Assembly: GCF_019669925.1 (NCBI RefSeq)
Contig: NZ_AP019779.1
Coordinates: 1,901,292 to 1,965,291, forward strand
Direction: 5' to 3'
DNA from: Methanobrevibacter arboriphilus
GTDB taxonomy: Archaea; Methanobacteriota; Methanobacteria; Methanobacteriales; Methanobacteriaceae
DNA length: 64,000 nucleotides
Numbering within the stretch: the stretch's first letter is position 1; every line of letters starts with the position of its first letter. Below the pieces are notes generated by a model. It ran no database searches, was not told the DNA's origin, and saw only the letters and a list, made by a program, of their open reading frames with translations. Below, piece by piece: positions 17,075 through 26,107 of this stretch. Made by a program: the position numbers and the translations under genes.

Positions 17075-17539
17075 CTACATTTTTATGACTGGAAATTGAA
17101 TTTCAGTAAGTAACTCTTCTTCTTGAACTTCATGAGGGCTATTGATATAAATTTCTTTAGGAGAACCAATAATATCATAATCGTGTTTAATTGAATATTC
17201 AACCATTTCTTTATAAGATTCACTTAATGTTTCATAAGATCCTTTATGAATAATTGATATAACTCTATGTTCTAAAAGTTCCACTACTTTTATTTCACCT
17301 TCTTCACTAAGTTCAGTATCTTTTGAAACAGGAATTCCTATATCATAAACCATTTCATCAGGTTTTGTGTTTTGAGGACTAGTAAAATAAATAGAAAATG
17401 GACTTCCAACAACCTTAACCTTGTTAGCTTCTGCCCATGAAAGTAACTTTGCAATAAGTATACCCATATCTTCAACATTTCCTTTATAATTAATTATAGC
17501 TAATCTTTCCTCTTCAATTATTTTGTCTTCTATTTCCAT
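17075..17539 (-). CDS. GyrI-like/AraC effector-binding domain protein
   Basis: 154 aa stand-alone domain with two related halves: VGSPFSIYFTSPQ in the first and IGSPKEIYINSPHE in the second. This is the pattern of the SOUL/GyrI-like small-molecule binding fold. ERLAIINYKG and RVISIIHKGSYE match the strands that lead each half. In bacteria the domain senses drugs or inhibits gyrase, and stand-alone archaeal forms are mostly uncharacterised. GGTGA precedes ATG 17539. It marks the return to core genes after the defence island. Confidence 0.75.
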   Translation of the reverse strand: MEIEDKIIEEERLAIINYKGNVEDMGILIAKLLSWAEANKVKVVGSPFSIYFTSPQNTKPDEMVYDIGIPVSKDTELSEEGEIKVVELLEHRVISIIHKGSYETLSESYKEMVEYSIKHDYDIIGSPKEIYINSPHEVQEEELLTEIQFPVIKM

Positions 17540-17590
17540 TTTTTCACCATATTTAATTTATTTTACTATAATTTATATTATCATTATTTA

Positions 17591-17668
17591 ATTTATCTTT
17601 CATATCTTATTTATCTTTTATATCTTATTTATCTTTCATATTTTATTATGATTTATCTTTCATTATTT
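17591..17668. repeat. 18-bp tandem repeat, three copies plus one
   Basis: ATTTATCTTTCATATCTT starts at 17591 and recurs with 1-2 changes at 17609 and 17627, exactly 18 bp apart. A fourth, more diverged copy is at 17651 after a 6 bp spacer. The array fills the gap between the moeA 3' end (17746) and the GyrI-like gene start (17539). It is a simple T-rich array with no evident function. Confidence 0.7.
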
Positions 17669-17745
17669 AATTTGCCTTATTGTTAATTTATCTTATAATT
17701 GATGTCTTATATTATCTTAATTTAATTTTGTTTAATTTGTTAATC

Positions 17746-18981
17746 TTATTTAAAAAGTGTGACTGTAACTTTTTCCCCTTCATCTAAAAGCTCTACATTT
17801 TTTGGAATCTTTATATATCCATCTGCATGAGCAAGAGATGTAATTGCACCAGAGTCTTTTATAATAGGATAAGCAAGATCTTCTTTTATATGTACTAAAC
17901 TATAATGCATTCTTCCTTTTGGTGAATGAATCCTTTTGGATAAAGTAACATTAACTTTTGCATTACTTTCTCCAGGTTTTCCAGCTATTCTCCTAATGTT
18001 TGGTATTATAAAAACATAAAAAATGATTAATGCTGATACAGGATTTCCTGGAAGTCCAATAACAATTTTTTTCCCTACTTTTCCAATAATTGTAGGCTTT
18101 CCTGGTTTTACTGAAATTCCATGAAGAATTACTTCTCCAATATCCTCTAAAACATTTCTTAATACATCTCCAACTCCCGCTGAAGTTCCACCAGAACAAA
18201 CAACAATATCTGAATCTTTAAGTGAATTTTCTATTTTTGTTTTTAATTCATGGTAATTATCTTTTACTATTCCTTTAGAAACACCTTCAGCCCCATTAGA
18301 TATAGCTGCATTCTTAATAGAATAGCTATTAACATCATATATCTTACCATATTCAATAGATTCATTTTCCATTACAAGCTCATTTCCAGTAGATATTACT
18401 CCGATTTTAGGCTTTTTAAACACTTCAACCTCTTTTATACCTTGACCTGCTAAAACGCCTATTTTATCAGGACTAATAATTGTTTTTTCTTTTAAAAGTA
18501 GCATATCTTTTTTAATATCAGACCCTTGAAGTGCAACATCTTGATTTGGAGCTACGCTTTTTAAAATATAAATATTATCATATTTTTCATTTTCATTTTC
18601 TCGGTCAGTAAATTCAACCATAACTATTGCATCTGATCCATTTGGGATAGGTGCACCTGTACTTATTTCAATGCATTCTCTATTTTTGACCGTTTTTTCA
18701 CTAAATGAACCTGCTTCAATACTATCAATACACTTTAATATTTTAGGAGCTTCATCAGTAGCTCCAAATGTATCTTCTGCTTTTACAGCATATCCATCCA
18801 TAAGTGAGCGATTAAATGGGGGAAGATCCATTAAAGCATCAATATCTTTAAAAATAACTTGATCATGACTATCTTCAATAGGAATATTTATTGATTTTTG
18901 GGGATAAAGTTCATCAAAAAGATTTTTTATGATTTCTTTTGCTTCATCTGCTTCTTTTATTTTTAAAAACTCAGTTCCCAT
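17746..18981 (-). CDS. moeA: Molybdopterin molybdenumtransferase MoeA
   Basis: Inserts molybdate (or tungstate) into adenylylated molybdopterin in the last step of cofactor synthesis. It is needed for enzymes such as formylmethanofuran dehydrogenase in methanogens. The 411 aa length and domains fit MoeA: PFNRSLMDGYAVKAED near residue 60, STGAPIPNGSDAIVMVE, the MoaB/Mog-like fold with VISTGNEL and SGGTSAGVGD, GKPTIIGKVG with GLPGNPVS, and a C-terminal domain IV. Methanogens often carry two copies, and this one lacks any extra C-terminal domain. It is followed by the GyrI-like gene and preceded by cofE on the same strand, separated by AT-rich spacers, so the genes are probably not one transcript. 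Confidence 0.92.
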   Translation of the reverse strand: MGTEFLKIKEADEAKEIIKNLFDELYPQKSINIPIEDSHDQVIFKDIDALMDLPPFNRSLMDGYAVKAEDTFGATDEAPKILKCIDSIEAGSFSEKTVKNRECIEISTGAPIPNGSDAIVMVEFTDRENENEKYDNIYILKSVAPNQDVALQGSDIKKDMLLLKEKTIISPDKIGVLAGQGIKEVEVFKKPKIGVISTGNELVMENESIEYGKIYDVNSYSIKNAAISNGAEGVSKGIVKDNYHELKTKIENSLKDSDIVVCSGGTSAGVGDVLRNVLEDIGEVILHGISVKPGKPTIIGKVGKKIVIGLPGNPVSALIIFYVFIIPNIRRIAGKPGESNAKVNVTLSKRIHSPKGRMHYSLVHIKEDLAYPIIKDSGAITSLAHADGYIKIPKNVELLDEGEKVTVTLFK

Positions 18982-19157
18982 ATTTAATTGTCTCCAGATC
19001 TCTTTATAAACTTATTTTATAAAAATAAATTATTTTATAAAATTATAAAAATAAATTAATATATAAACATAAATTACTATATAAATATAAATTATTATAT
19101 AAAAATAATTTATTATATAATCATAATTTATTACATAAGAATATTCTTTTTAAATGA

Positions 19158-19922
19158 TTAATTTCTAAATACATCAAATTCTTTTTCTCTTATCAATGGT
19201 TTTATATTTGATTGAGTATTTTTTAGTTTATCAAAATTTTCAAATCCTCTTATTATTACTATTGGAACTCCTTCGTTGGCTTGACCCATTAAAAGTGATG
19301 CAGCAGCAGCTAATTCATCTGCAACACCTATTTCCGTAGTTTGAAGTTCTCGTCCATAAAGGTCTTTTTCTCCAACCCGCTTCCAAAGAGGTGAAATCCC
19401 AATACAACCAATAGCTACTCCTACTGCTCCATTTCTAAAGGCTCTTCCTTGGGTGTCAGTTATTATGACCCCTATATTCTTTCCAGTTTTATCTTTTAAA
19501 GATTCATAAATCTTTTTTGCTGATTTATCAGGGTCTTTTGGCATTGGGGTGGCTAATCCTTCTTCAACGTTGGATTCATCAATTCCTGCATTTGCACAAA
19601 CAAATCCATGTTTAGTTTCACTAATAATAAAATCAGGACCGACTGCTATAATTTCTTTAGATTCATTAATTATTGATTCAACAAGTTTTGGATCTTTTTT
19701 ACTTTTTTCTGCTAATTTTTTCGCTTTAGAGCTAGGATTTATTTTTTTTAAGTCAATATAATTTCCTTCAGCTTTTGATATTAGTGTCTCTGCTATTAAT
19801 ATTATATCTCCATTTTTCAAGCTGTTTTTTTGTTTTTTAAGAGAAGATAATATTAACTCATCAATATTATTTCCTTTTATTACTAAAGGAATTTCTGTTA
19901 ATCCAAAAAGTTCTAATTTCAT
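19158..19922 (-). CDS. cofE: Coenzyme F420-0:L-glutamate ligase
   Basis: Adds glutamates to F420-0 using GTP to form F420-2, the hydride carrier of methanogenesis. The 254 aa length matches stand-alone archaeal CofE. Characteristic segments are [17 protein letters not shown] near the N-terminus, [16 protein letters not shown] in the middle, and [20 protein letters not shown], followed by [20 protein letters not shown], which carry the metal and nucleotide binding residues of the family. The ribosome site is weak (GGTTT) before ATG 19922. It is surrounded by other minus-strand housekeeping genes. Confidence 0.93.
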   Translation of the reverse strand: MKLELFGLTEIPLVIKGNNIDELILSSLKKQKNSLKNGDIILIAETLISKAEGNYIDLKKINPSSKAKKLAEKSKKDPKLVESIINESKEIIAVGPDFIISETKHGFVCANAGIDESNVEEGLATPMPKDPDKSAKKIYESLKDKTGKNIGVIITDTQGRAFRNGAVGVAIGCIGISPLWKRVGEKDLYGRELQTTEIGVADELAAAASLLMGQANEGVPIVIIRGFENFDKLKNTQSNIKPLIREKEFDVFRN

Positions 19923-20038
19923 AATTTAAACCATTGATTTTTTATATTTAATATCTTACTAATTCTATATTTTATTAATAATATCTTATTAATTCTATAT
20001 CTTAATAATTTTAATTAAATATAATAACTAATAAATAA

Positions 20039-20665
20039 TCACAAGTTTATTGATTTGATTTCCCATTTTCCATCAAACACTGACCCTACAGAAGCCACAG
20101 GATTTGTAAAATTTTCAAATTCACCTTCATCTAATATGAATTTTGCAGAAGATTCTGAATCACTTGCTATAAAATCTACTTCTTTAGGTGATTGGCATTC
20201 GTATGTTGATATGAAAAAAGCTTTATTTTTACTTATTTTCTCAACTAATATTTTTTCATGAGTTACTATTCCAATATAACCTTCATATTCTTTTTCATTA
20301 GTTTTTGGCTTTATAACTGCTGCTATTCTAGGAGTATTATAATCATCTTTTTCATAATCCATTGTCATTAAGGATAGTGTCAAAGCATCTTTTATATTCA
20401 TTCCTACAGATATTTTATCTGCTATAACATCGGTATGAGATCCATTAGAAACTATAGCTATGCTATCAACGATTTTGACACAATTATAAGCTATGTATGC
20501 ATTTTCAAATATATCTGTTTCATATCCTTCTTTTGGTATGATAGCTGCTTTATCTTCAAAACTTTTCGCCATTCTATTTGGAAAAGACCTACTGGATACT
20601 CTATATGCTATGAATGGATTTCCTTCTTTATTCATTCCTGCGGATACTATTCTTCCTAAATACAT
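20039..20665 (-). CDS. purO: Archaeal IMP cyclohydrolase PurO
   Basis: Closes FAICAR to IMP in the last step of purine synthesis. The archaeal enzyme is unrelated to bacterial PurH. The 208 aa product opens [18 protein letters not shown] and [12 protein letters not shown], typical of PurO, with [13 protein letters not shown] and [10 protein letters not shown] in the middle. GAGGG precedes ATG 20665. It is a single gene in this neighbourhood, with AT-rich spacers on both sides and other minus-strand metabolic genes downstream. Confidence 0.88.
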   Translation of the reverse strand: MYLGRIVSAGMNKEGNPFIAYRVSSRSFPNRMAKSFEDKAAIIPKEGYETDIFENAYIAYNCVKIVDSIAIVSNGSHTDVIADKISVGMNIKDALTLSLMTMDYEKDDYNTPRIAAVIKPKTNEKEYEGYIGIVTHEKILVEKISKNKAFFISTYECQSPKEVDFIASDSESSAKFILDEGEFENFTNPVASVGSVFDGKWEIKSINL

Positions 20666-20998
20666 TTTATTCCCTCTTTATTTTTTTATTATTTCTTTAT
20701 TTGTTATTCTTTTTATTCATTTTTGCTATTTCACTGTTAAATTAGATAATAACATTAATAATATTAATAACAGTAATAAACAACACTAATAATATAAACT
20801 ACACTAATAATATAAACAATGCTAGTAATATAAGCAATACTGGTAATAAAATTAATAATAACATTAATAATAACATCAAAATACTAAAATTAATATTAAC
20901 ATTAATAATAAATATTAATAATTATATTAGTAATAATATTCTTAATATTATTAATAAAATATATTTCAATTTTTTGTTTAATTTTCAGTTTAGCTAAT
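20666..20998. repeat. AT-rich spacer with an 18-bp tandem repeat
   Basis: No gene. Four consecutive 18-bp units start at 20783, 20801, 20819 and 20837. The first two are nearly identical (ACACTAATAATATAAACT) and the last two diverge. The flanking DNA is made of ATTAATA-type words. The array lies between purO (upstream end) and exbD (3' end). The period equals that of the 17591 array, but the sequence is different. Confidence 0.6.
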
Positions 20999-21403
20999 TT
21001 ACTGTGGAGAACGCACTGCTTGTTCTGGACTCATGCCTGGAGGTGTTACAATAATAATAGATCTTTCTTTTGGTTTTATACTAATTTCTCCTTCATCAAT
21101 AACCTTCGTCTGAACAGCTATGGCATGATCTTTAATAAGTGGGGACATATCCTGTCCATTCACAATAACCTTCTCTAAACCTGCTACTGGTATTAAATAA
21201 TACTCAGAATTCCCAGTTGTATCAGTTATATTAGGTTTTCCTGTAGCACCATCTGCAGCATCTTGGATTCCTGCACCACTAAAACTGCTTGTAACTACTA
21301 AGAATATTAATAGTGTGAATAAAATATCAATAAATGGAACAAGATTAAATTGAGGACTTGTATCCTTTAATTTTTCTTTATGTCTTTCAATATCTAATGA
21401 CAT
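20999..21403 (-). CDS. exbD: ExbD/TolR-family proton-channel partner
   Basis: 134 aa from ATG 21403, chosen because GAGGT lies 5 bp upstream. An earlier ATG at 21415 overlaps that site. After a short cytoplasmic part (SLDIERHKEKLKD), the single membrane span FIDILFTLLIFLVVTSSF carries the conserved Asp that takes part in proton flow in ExbD/TolR/MotB. The outer part of ~85 residues ends with TPPGMSPEQAV. The gene follows the ExbB-like gene after 19 bp in one operon. Archaea have no outer membrane, so what the motor drives here is unknown. Some methanogens encode such pairs. Confidence 0.85.
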   Translation of the reverse strand: MSLDIERHKEKLKDTSPQFNLVPFIDILFTLLIFLVVTSSFSGAGIQDAADGATGKPNITDTTGNSEYYLIPVAGLEKVIVNGQDMSPLIKDHAIAVQTKVIDEGEISIKPKERSIIIVTPPGMSPEQAVRSPQ

Positions 21404-21422
21404 ATTATACCTCATAAGTTAT

Positions 21423-22271
21423 TTATTGTTTCAATTTACTTTCGGTTATTTCTGATTTTATATCACATTTTTCTAATATAATATTGTTTATACTTTTTTC
21501 AAGCATACTTGGCTTAAATGATATTTGTATGTTGGATTGGGTAATATCATCTCCAATTATCTCCCTTGTGTTAACTATTCCTTCAGCCTCTTTTAATGCT
21601 TCTAGTGCACAAGGTACATTTTCACTAACTTTAATTTTAGCAACTGCATAACTCCAATTAGTCATTTTATTAGCTAACTCTATTTTATCCATTTCTGTAG
21701 ATATGAGACTTTTTATATATGTTTGAATTGGTAATAATATAATTGCTGTAGCTAAACCAACTATTGTTGTGATAAGTGCAATATATATCCCTTCTGCCAT
21801 TGCACTACTACTTGCCTGAACTCCCAATGTTCTAAAAGTCATCCAAATACCAATTACTGTCCCGATAAGTCCTAAAAATGGTGCAAGTTCAATTATTGTT
21901 TTTAAAGTATTAAGACCCTTTGTCATTTTACTTAATTCAACGATGAAAACTTGTTCCATTCCTTCTTCAACTTCAGTTTTATTCTTATATCCTATTTTAA
22001 GAGCTTCAGATATAATTTTTGAAACAGGATTTTTATAATGGCTTATTGATTTCAGTGCTTCGATAGCACCTCCTCTGTTCATTGCTTCTATTACAGTTCC
22101 CATAATTTCAGTAGTATCAGATTTACTTATACTTCTAAGATAACGTATTTTTTGTATTGATGTTAGTAAACCATAAATTCCTATAAGAACTATTATGTAT
22201 GTTATTATTCCTCCACTTTGGAATATCTCTAAAAGACTATTAAATAGGCCTGTTAAAAATTCAATTATCAT
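21423..22271 (-). CDS. exbB: MotA/TolQ/ExbB-family proton channel
   Basis: 282 aa with membrane spans near residues 20-38 (IITYIIVLIGIYGLL), 125-145 (ELAPFLGLIGTVIGIWM) and 160-185 (GIYIALITTIVGLATAIILL). The last two are the hallmark ExbB segments with the conserved Gly/Pro-rich turn and Thr-lined pore. The ~75-residue C-terminal tail (SENVPCALEALKEA onward) is longer than in typical ExbB. GAGGAT precedes ATG 22271. With the ExbD gene 19 bp downstream it should form a proton-driven motor in the cytoplasmic membrane. The substrate or driven partner is unknown. Confidence 0.87.
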   Translation of the reverse strand: MIIEFLTGLFNSLLEIFQSGGIITYIIVLIGIYGLLTSIQKIRYLRSISKSDTTEIMGTVIEAMNRGGAIEALKSISHYKNPVSKIISEALKIGYKNKTEVEEGMEQVFIVELSKMTKGLNTLKTIIELAPFLGLIGTVIGIWMTFRTLGVQASSSAMAEGIYIALITTIVGLATAIILLPIQTYIKSLISTEMDKIELANKMTNWSYAVAKIKVSENVPCALEALKEAEGIVNTREIIGDDITQSNIQISFKPSMLEKSINNIILEKCDIKSEITESKLKQ

Positions 22272-22791
22272 ATTATCCTCTAATTAATTATTATAAAATG
22301 TAAATTTGTATATTATAAGTTCATGTATTAAAAAATTGTATCTTTGGGTATTATAAATTTGTATATTATAACTTGTATATTAAAAAATTGTATCTTAATA
22401 AATTTCTATATTATAAATTATCTATTTTATTAATGATATTATTACTTTCCCAAATAATATTATTAATTATATTCTCCTAATTATTATAAATTATATAATT
22501 ATATTAAAATTATATTAAAAATTATTTTATTTAATAATTATTTAACAATTATCTTATTTAACTATATATTTAAAAATTTTATTTAATAACTATATTTAAT
22601 AAATATTTAAATTTAATAACTATTTAAAATTATTTAATAATTATTTAATAGTTATTTTTAATATCTATTTAAAAATTATTAAGAAATTATTCAGGAATTA
22701 GCTATAGATTATTAAAAATTATATAAACATTATTTGAAAATTAGATTATTATTTAAAAGTTGATAATATTTGAAATTTACTTATAAATTAT
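22272..22791. other. 520-bp AT-rich spacer, no gene
   Basis: Between the ExbB start and the rnhB stop. It holds a repeated segment, GTATTAAAAAATTGTATCTT-like, near 22325 and 22377, and then a long stretch of TTTAATAATTATTTAA words. The exbB promoter must lie in its left part. No coding potential seen. Confidence 0.5.
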
Positions 22792-23427
22792 TTAATCCTC
22801 TTTAGAACGTTCTTTAATATTTTGAACTGTTTTCCAGGATTTTCTAACTATATCTGGCATCTCATCGTAAGTAAATTTTTCTAAAAACTTTTTAGTTTTA
22901 GGATCACTTGGATATCCTGATCCCATTTCTCCTATTTTTCTATAATCCTTTTTCAAACGTTCTATTATCATGTCTCTTTCATGTTTGGCTATTATGGATG
23001 CTGCTGCGACTTGAATATATTTATCATCTGCTTTATGTTCAGATATAACATTAGTGCTTCCTGTAATAGATTTTATTTCCTTTTCTAATCTTTTTGGTTT
23101 TACATCAACAGAATCTATAATTATGCAATCACAATCTAATTGATTAATAATTTTTAACATAGCTATTTTCTCTATTTCATTTAAATTAACATCATTTGCT
23201 CTTAATTTATCAATGTCTTGGGCTGTTATTTCAACAGTTTCATATTCAAACATATTTTTCAATTTTCGAGATAAAACTTTTCTTCGTGTTGGTGTTAATT
23301 TCTTTGAATCTTTTATACCCATTCTTTCTAATACAGGAACCTTCTCATCAGGAATTACAATTCCTGCAACTATTAATGGACCAATTACAGGACCTCTCCC
23401 TGCTTCATCTATTCCTAAAATGTTCAT
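22792..23427 (-). CDS. rnhB: Ribonuclease HII
   Basis: Removes ribonucleotides and RNA primers from DNA-RNA hybrids. The 211 aa length fits archaeal RNase HII. GIDEAGRGPVIGPLIVAG at the N-terminus carries the catalytic Asp-Glu pair and the GRG motif. IIIDSVDVKP supplies a further acidic residue, and ADDKYIQVAAASIIAKHERD is the family's signature with catalytic Asp. GSGYPSDPKT and PDIVRKSWKT are also typical. GGTGA precedes ATG 23427. It stands alone between long AT-rich spacers. Confidence 0.94.
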   Translation of the reverse strand: MNILGIDEAGRGPVIGPLIVAGIVIPDEKVPVLERMGIKDSKKLTPTRRKVLSRKLKNMFEYETVEITAQDIDKLRANDVNLNEIEKIAMLKIINQLDCDCIIIDSVDVKPKRLEKEIKSITGSTNVISEHKADDKYIQVAAASIIAKHERDMIIERLKKDYRKIGEMGSGYPSDPKTKKFLEKFTYDEMPDIVRKSWKTVQNIKERSKED

Positions 23428-23923
23428 TTGTTCACCATTGATTATTCTGAAGTTGTAAAAACAATATAATAAAGAATTAATAAATAATTAATAAAGGATT
23501 AATAAATAATTAATAAAGGATTAATAAAAAATAAAAAATATGAAAATAATATTAAAATATAAAAAATTAATGAAAAATAATTTGATTTAAAATCTAATAA
23601 AATTATTTCTAATAAGTTTATATAATTTATTTTAATATTTATACTATTTATTTTACTAATATTTTTGAATTAATATTTTAATCTTGATTATTTATACAAA
23701 TTATTTTCTAATATTTCTATAATTATTTCTATAATTTATAATTATTTTATAATTATTTTTATAATAATTAAATTTATTATAATTAAATTTATTATAATTA
23801 AATTTGTATAATTTCTTTATAAATTATTAGATTATAATACTATTTATAACTATAATAATATAATAATAAATAATTAAGGTTATTATAATAGTTATTATAA
23901 TGATTATAATTAGGATTATATTT
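23428..23923. repeat. AT-rich spacer with short tandem repeats
   Basis: No gene in ~500 bp. Near 23472-23530 the segment AATTAATAAAGGATTAATAA repeats with a ~22-23 bp period. Near 23764-23812, ATTAAATTTATTATA repeats three times with a 15-bp period. The rest is A/T with scattered TTATTTAT words. The spacer carries the rnhB promoter on its left side. Confidence 0.5.
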
Positions 23924-24643
23924 TTATAATAATATTAGTAAAACTGGTAAAAATGTTATTGTATCATAGATTAAGTGTGTTAAAAAGGATACAAAAATGT
24001 TCTTTGTTTTCAAATAAGCAAACATTGTAAATATTGATCCTAATCCTTGAATAAGTAATACAGAAATTAAATTATCATAAGCAGGTAAATGTATTAATCC
24101 AAATATTATTAAAACAATTATTGTTGAAATAACTATGCTTATCTTTCTATTTTCAGTAACTTTGTAAAAAATTGTTAAAAATATTAAAAATGGTATAATT
24201 TTCAATAGCTCTTCACCAAAAATCTGGAAAGGGAATAATACCCAGAAAAACAATGAATTTAACTCTGTAAGAGCAGGATTACTTTGTATATGCATGTTAA
24301 AAATATGCATCATGATAAATCCTACAGCAATTGAGAAAATAAATTCTAGGATTATTAAGATTGGAATTAACTTAAAATCATTTTTTTGAAATTTTTTACA
24401 TATTAAATCATATTTCCAGTTTGCTACAATACCAAAAAATAAAAAAGGCAGTATAAAATATAGCAAATTTTCAAAGCGCCCTCCAATTGAATGAGGCGTG
24501 AAAATTAATATAAAAGGTATTATAACTGATATTGCTAAAAGAATCCATCTTGGAATGCTTAAGTTGGGATTATCATTATAGAATGGGAAATCTAATTTTT
24601 TTCTTTCAAATTTAAAAAAGTCTTTTTCACTTAAATCTTTCAT
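23924..24643 (-). CDS. CPBP/PrsW-like intramembrane metalloprotease
   Basis: 239 aa from ATG 24643, chosen because GGGTGAT lies 4 bp upstream. ATG 24676 in the same frame has no ribosome site. At least six hydrophobic spans. The CPBP (ABI/CAAX protease) motifs are in order: GEELLK (Glu144, Glu145; Lys148 instead of the usual Arg), FGLIH (Phe181 and His185) and HLIYD (His223, Asp227). The Lys in motif 1 is closer to the PrsW branch. The substrate is unknown. Family assignment is by these motifs. Confidence 0.75.
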   Translation of the reverse strand: MKDLSEKDFFKFERKKLDFPFYNDNPNLSIPRWILLAISVIIPFILIFTPHSIGGRFENLLYFILPFLFFGIVANWKYDLICKKFQKNDFKLIPILIILEFIFSIAVGFIMMHIFNMHIQSNPALTELNSLFFWVLFPFQIFGEELLKIIPFLIFLTIFYKVTENRKISIVISTIIVLIIFGLIHLPAYDNLISVLLIQGLGSIFTMFAYLKTKNIFVSFLTHLIYDTITFLPVLLILL

Positions 24644-24676
24644 TTTAATCACCCTATCTATTATTGATTTTTTCAT

Positions 24677-25236
24677 TATATTAATATATTACTAAAAAAT
24701 ATTAATATATCTCTAAACAGATATGCAATAAATAACTAATTTTCTATAATTTTTATTTTTAAGTTTTAATTTGAACTTTTACAAAGTTTTTGAATTTTAA
24801 TTATACTTTTAAGAGTTTTTATAATTTTTCAATAACTTTTACAATAATAGGTTATTTTTTTATAAATGTTATTTTTATTAATGTGCTTAACATATCTTTT
24901 TATATCTTTTTATATTTTTTTTATATTTTTTTTTATATTTTTTTTTATATTTTTTTTTAAAAAAAGTGATACAAAATCTATTTATCTCATTTATTAACAA
25001 GTTTATAATAATAGAATAATTATCTTCGAATTTAAACTATAACTATTCAAATTGAAAATATAAAGAATAATACAAATATAAAGACTAATACAACATTTAT
25101 TTAAAACTGTTTAATTTATTTTATATGATTTAATTTACTTGTTTTAAATAATTTGTTTCTTTATTATCTTTTTTAAGGTATTTAAAAGCAAATATTAATA
25201 AATAATCAAAATAAAAACATTTTTAGGAGTCAAATT
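24677..25236. other. 560-bp AT-rich spacer with a T-rich tract
   Basis: Divergent region between the protease and pssA. From 24892 to about 24958 the plus strand is TATC/TATA followed by runs of up to ten T, in 5-6 repeats of a 10-12 bp unit. TATA-like promoter words for pssA lie further right (for example ~25120), but none is distinctive. GGAG at 25227 is the pssA ribosome site. Confidence 0.45.
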
Positions 25237-25971
25237 ATGGAATTAAAAAAAACTAATATAGGATGTTTTATGGCAGTGCCTGATCTGATTTCATTGTTGA
25301 ATTTATCATTTGGATTTTTAGCGATTTTGATGGCTATAAATAACCAGATATTTATTTCTTCAACTTTCATAATTATTGCACTAGTCTTTGACTCTTTAGA
25401 TGGATGGGTAGCTAGAAAATTATCTAGAGTTGATAATCATGGTTTTGGGAAAAACATTGATTCTTTATCTGATATTGTTTCTTTTGGTGTTGCTCCAGGA
25501 ATACTTTTGTATTGTTCAGGAAAAATTTATATTGAAATCTTAGGCTTATCTAGTCAAATTCATTATTTGGATTATTTATTAGCTATTATATCATTATTTG
25601 TGGTTATTTGTGGAGTATTACGTCTTACTCGTTTTAATGTTATTGCTGAGAAGATAGAATTTAATGGGTTTATTGGAGTACCTATTCCAACTGCAGGAAT
25701 CATTTTGGCTTCATTTATATTAACTGGGTTTTTTAATATATATTTGGCTATGTTTCTAATGATAATAGTTGGATTTTTAATGATAAGTAATATTAGATAT
25801 TCAAAACTGAATAATCCAAAAATATTGCTTATTTGTGCAATATTGGTTATTTTAACTATCGCTCCATATAAATTAGTTTATATGGGTATAAATATTCCTG
25901 CAACTATTATTTTTATAATGACTATATTATATATTTTTATGGGAATAATTAAGCATATCTTTAAGAAATAA
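25237..25971 (+). CDS. pssA: Archaetidylserine synthase (CDP-alcohol phosphatidyltransferase family)
   Basis: Transfers serine to CDP-archaeol, forming the archaetidylserine head group of membrane lipids. The family motif D-G-x2-A-R-x8-G-x3-D-x3-D is complete in FDSLDGWVARKL, HGFGKNIDSLSD. The N-terminus GCFMAVPDLISLLNLSFGF and several membrane spans fit the PssA type II form rather than a phosphoglycerol enzyme. 244 aa is usual. GGAG lies 7 bp before ATG 25237. It is followed by the DUF515-like and sortase genes on the same strand, each with its own spacer. Confidence 0.85.
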   Translation: MELKKTNIGCFMAVPDLISLLNLSFGFLAILMAINNQIFISSTFIIIALVFDSLDGWVARKLSRVDNHGFGKNIDSLSDIVSFGVAPGILLYCSGKIYIEILGLSSQIHYLDYLLAIISLFVVICGVLRLTRFNVIAEKIEFNGFIGVPIPTAGIILASFILTGFFNIYLAMFLMIIVGFLMISNIRYSKLNNPKILLICAILVILTIAPYKLVYMGINIPATIIFIMTILYIFMGIIKHIFKK

Positions 25972-26107
25972 TTATTATTTTTCAATGTTTAGGTATTTTT
26001 GGTTAATACAAATAATATCTTAAATATACAAATGAAAAAGTATTTATAATCTTCTAGCTTCCTTTCCTCTATGATAACATTCTATTTTTCAATAGAGGTT
26101 TGGTAAT

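Noticed and set aside
20435-20789. Forward open frames overlapping purO
   Set aside because: They mirror the purO coding frame on the opposite strand and lack ribosome sites. The same applies to other overlapping frames in rpoB, rpoA, fusA, cofE and moeA.
22272-23923. CRISPR-like array in the repeat-bearing spacers
   Set aside because: Repeats are short, degenerate and AT-only, without unique spacers of constant length.
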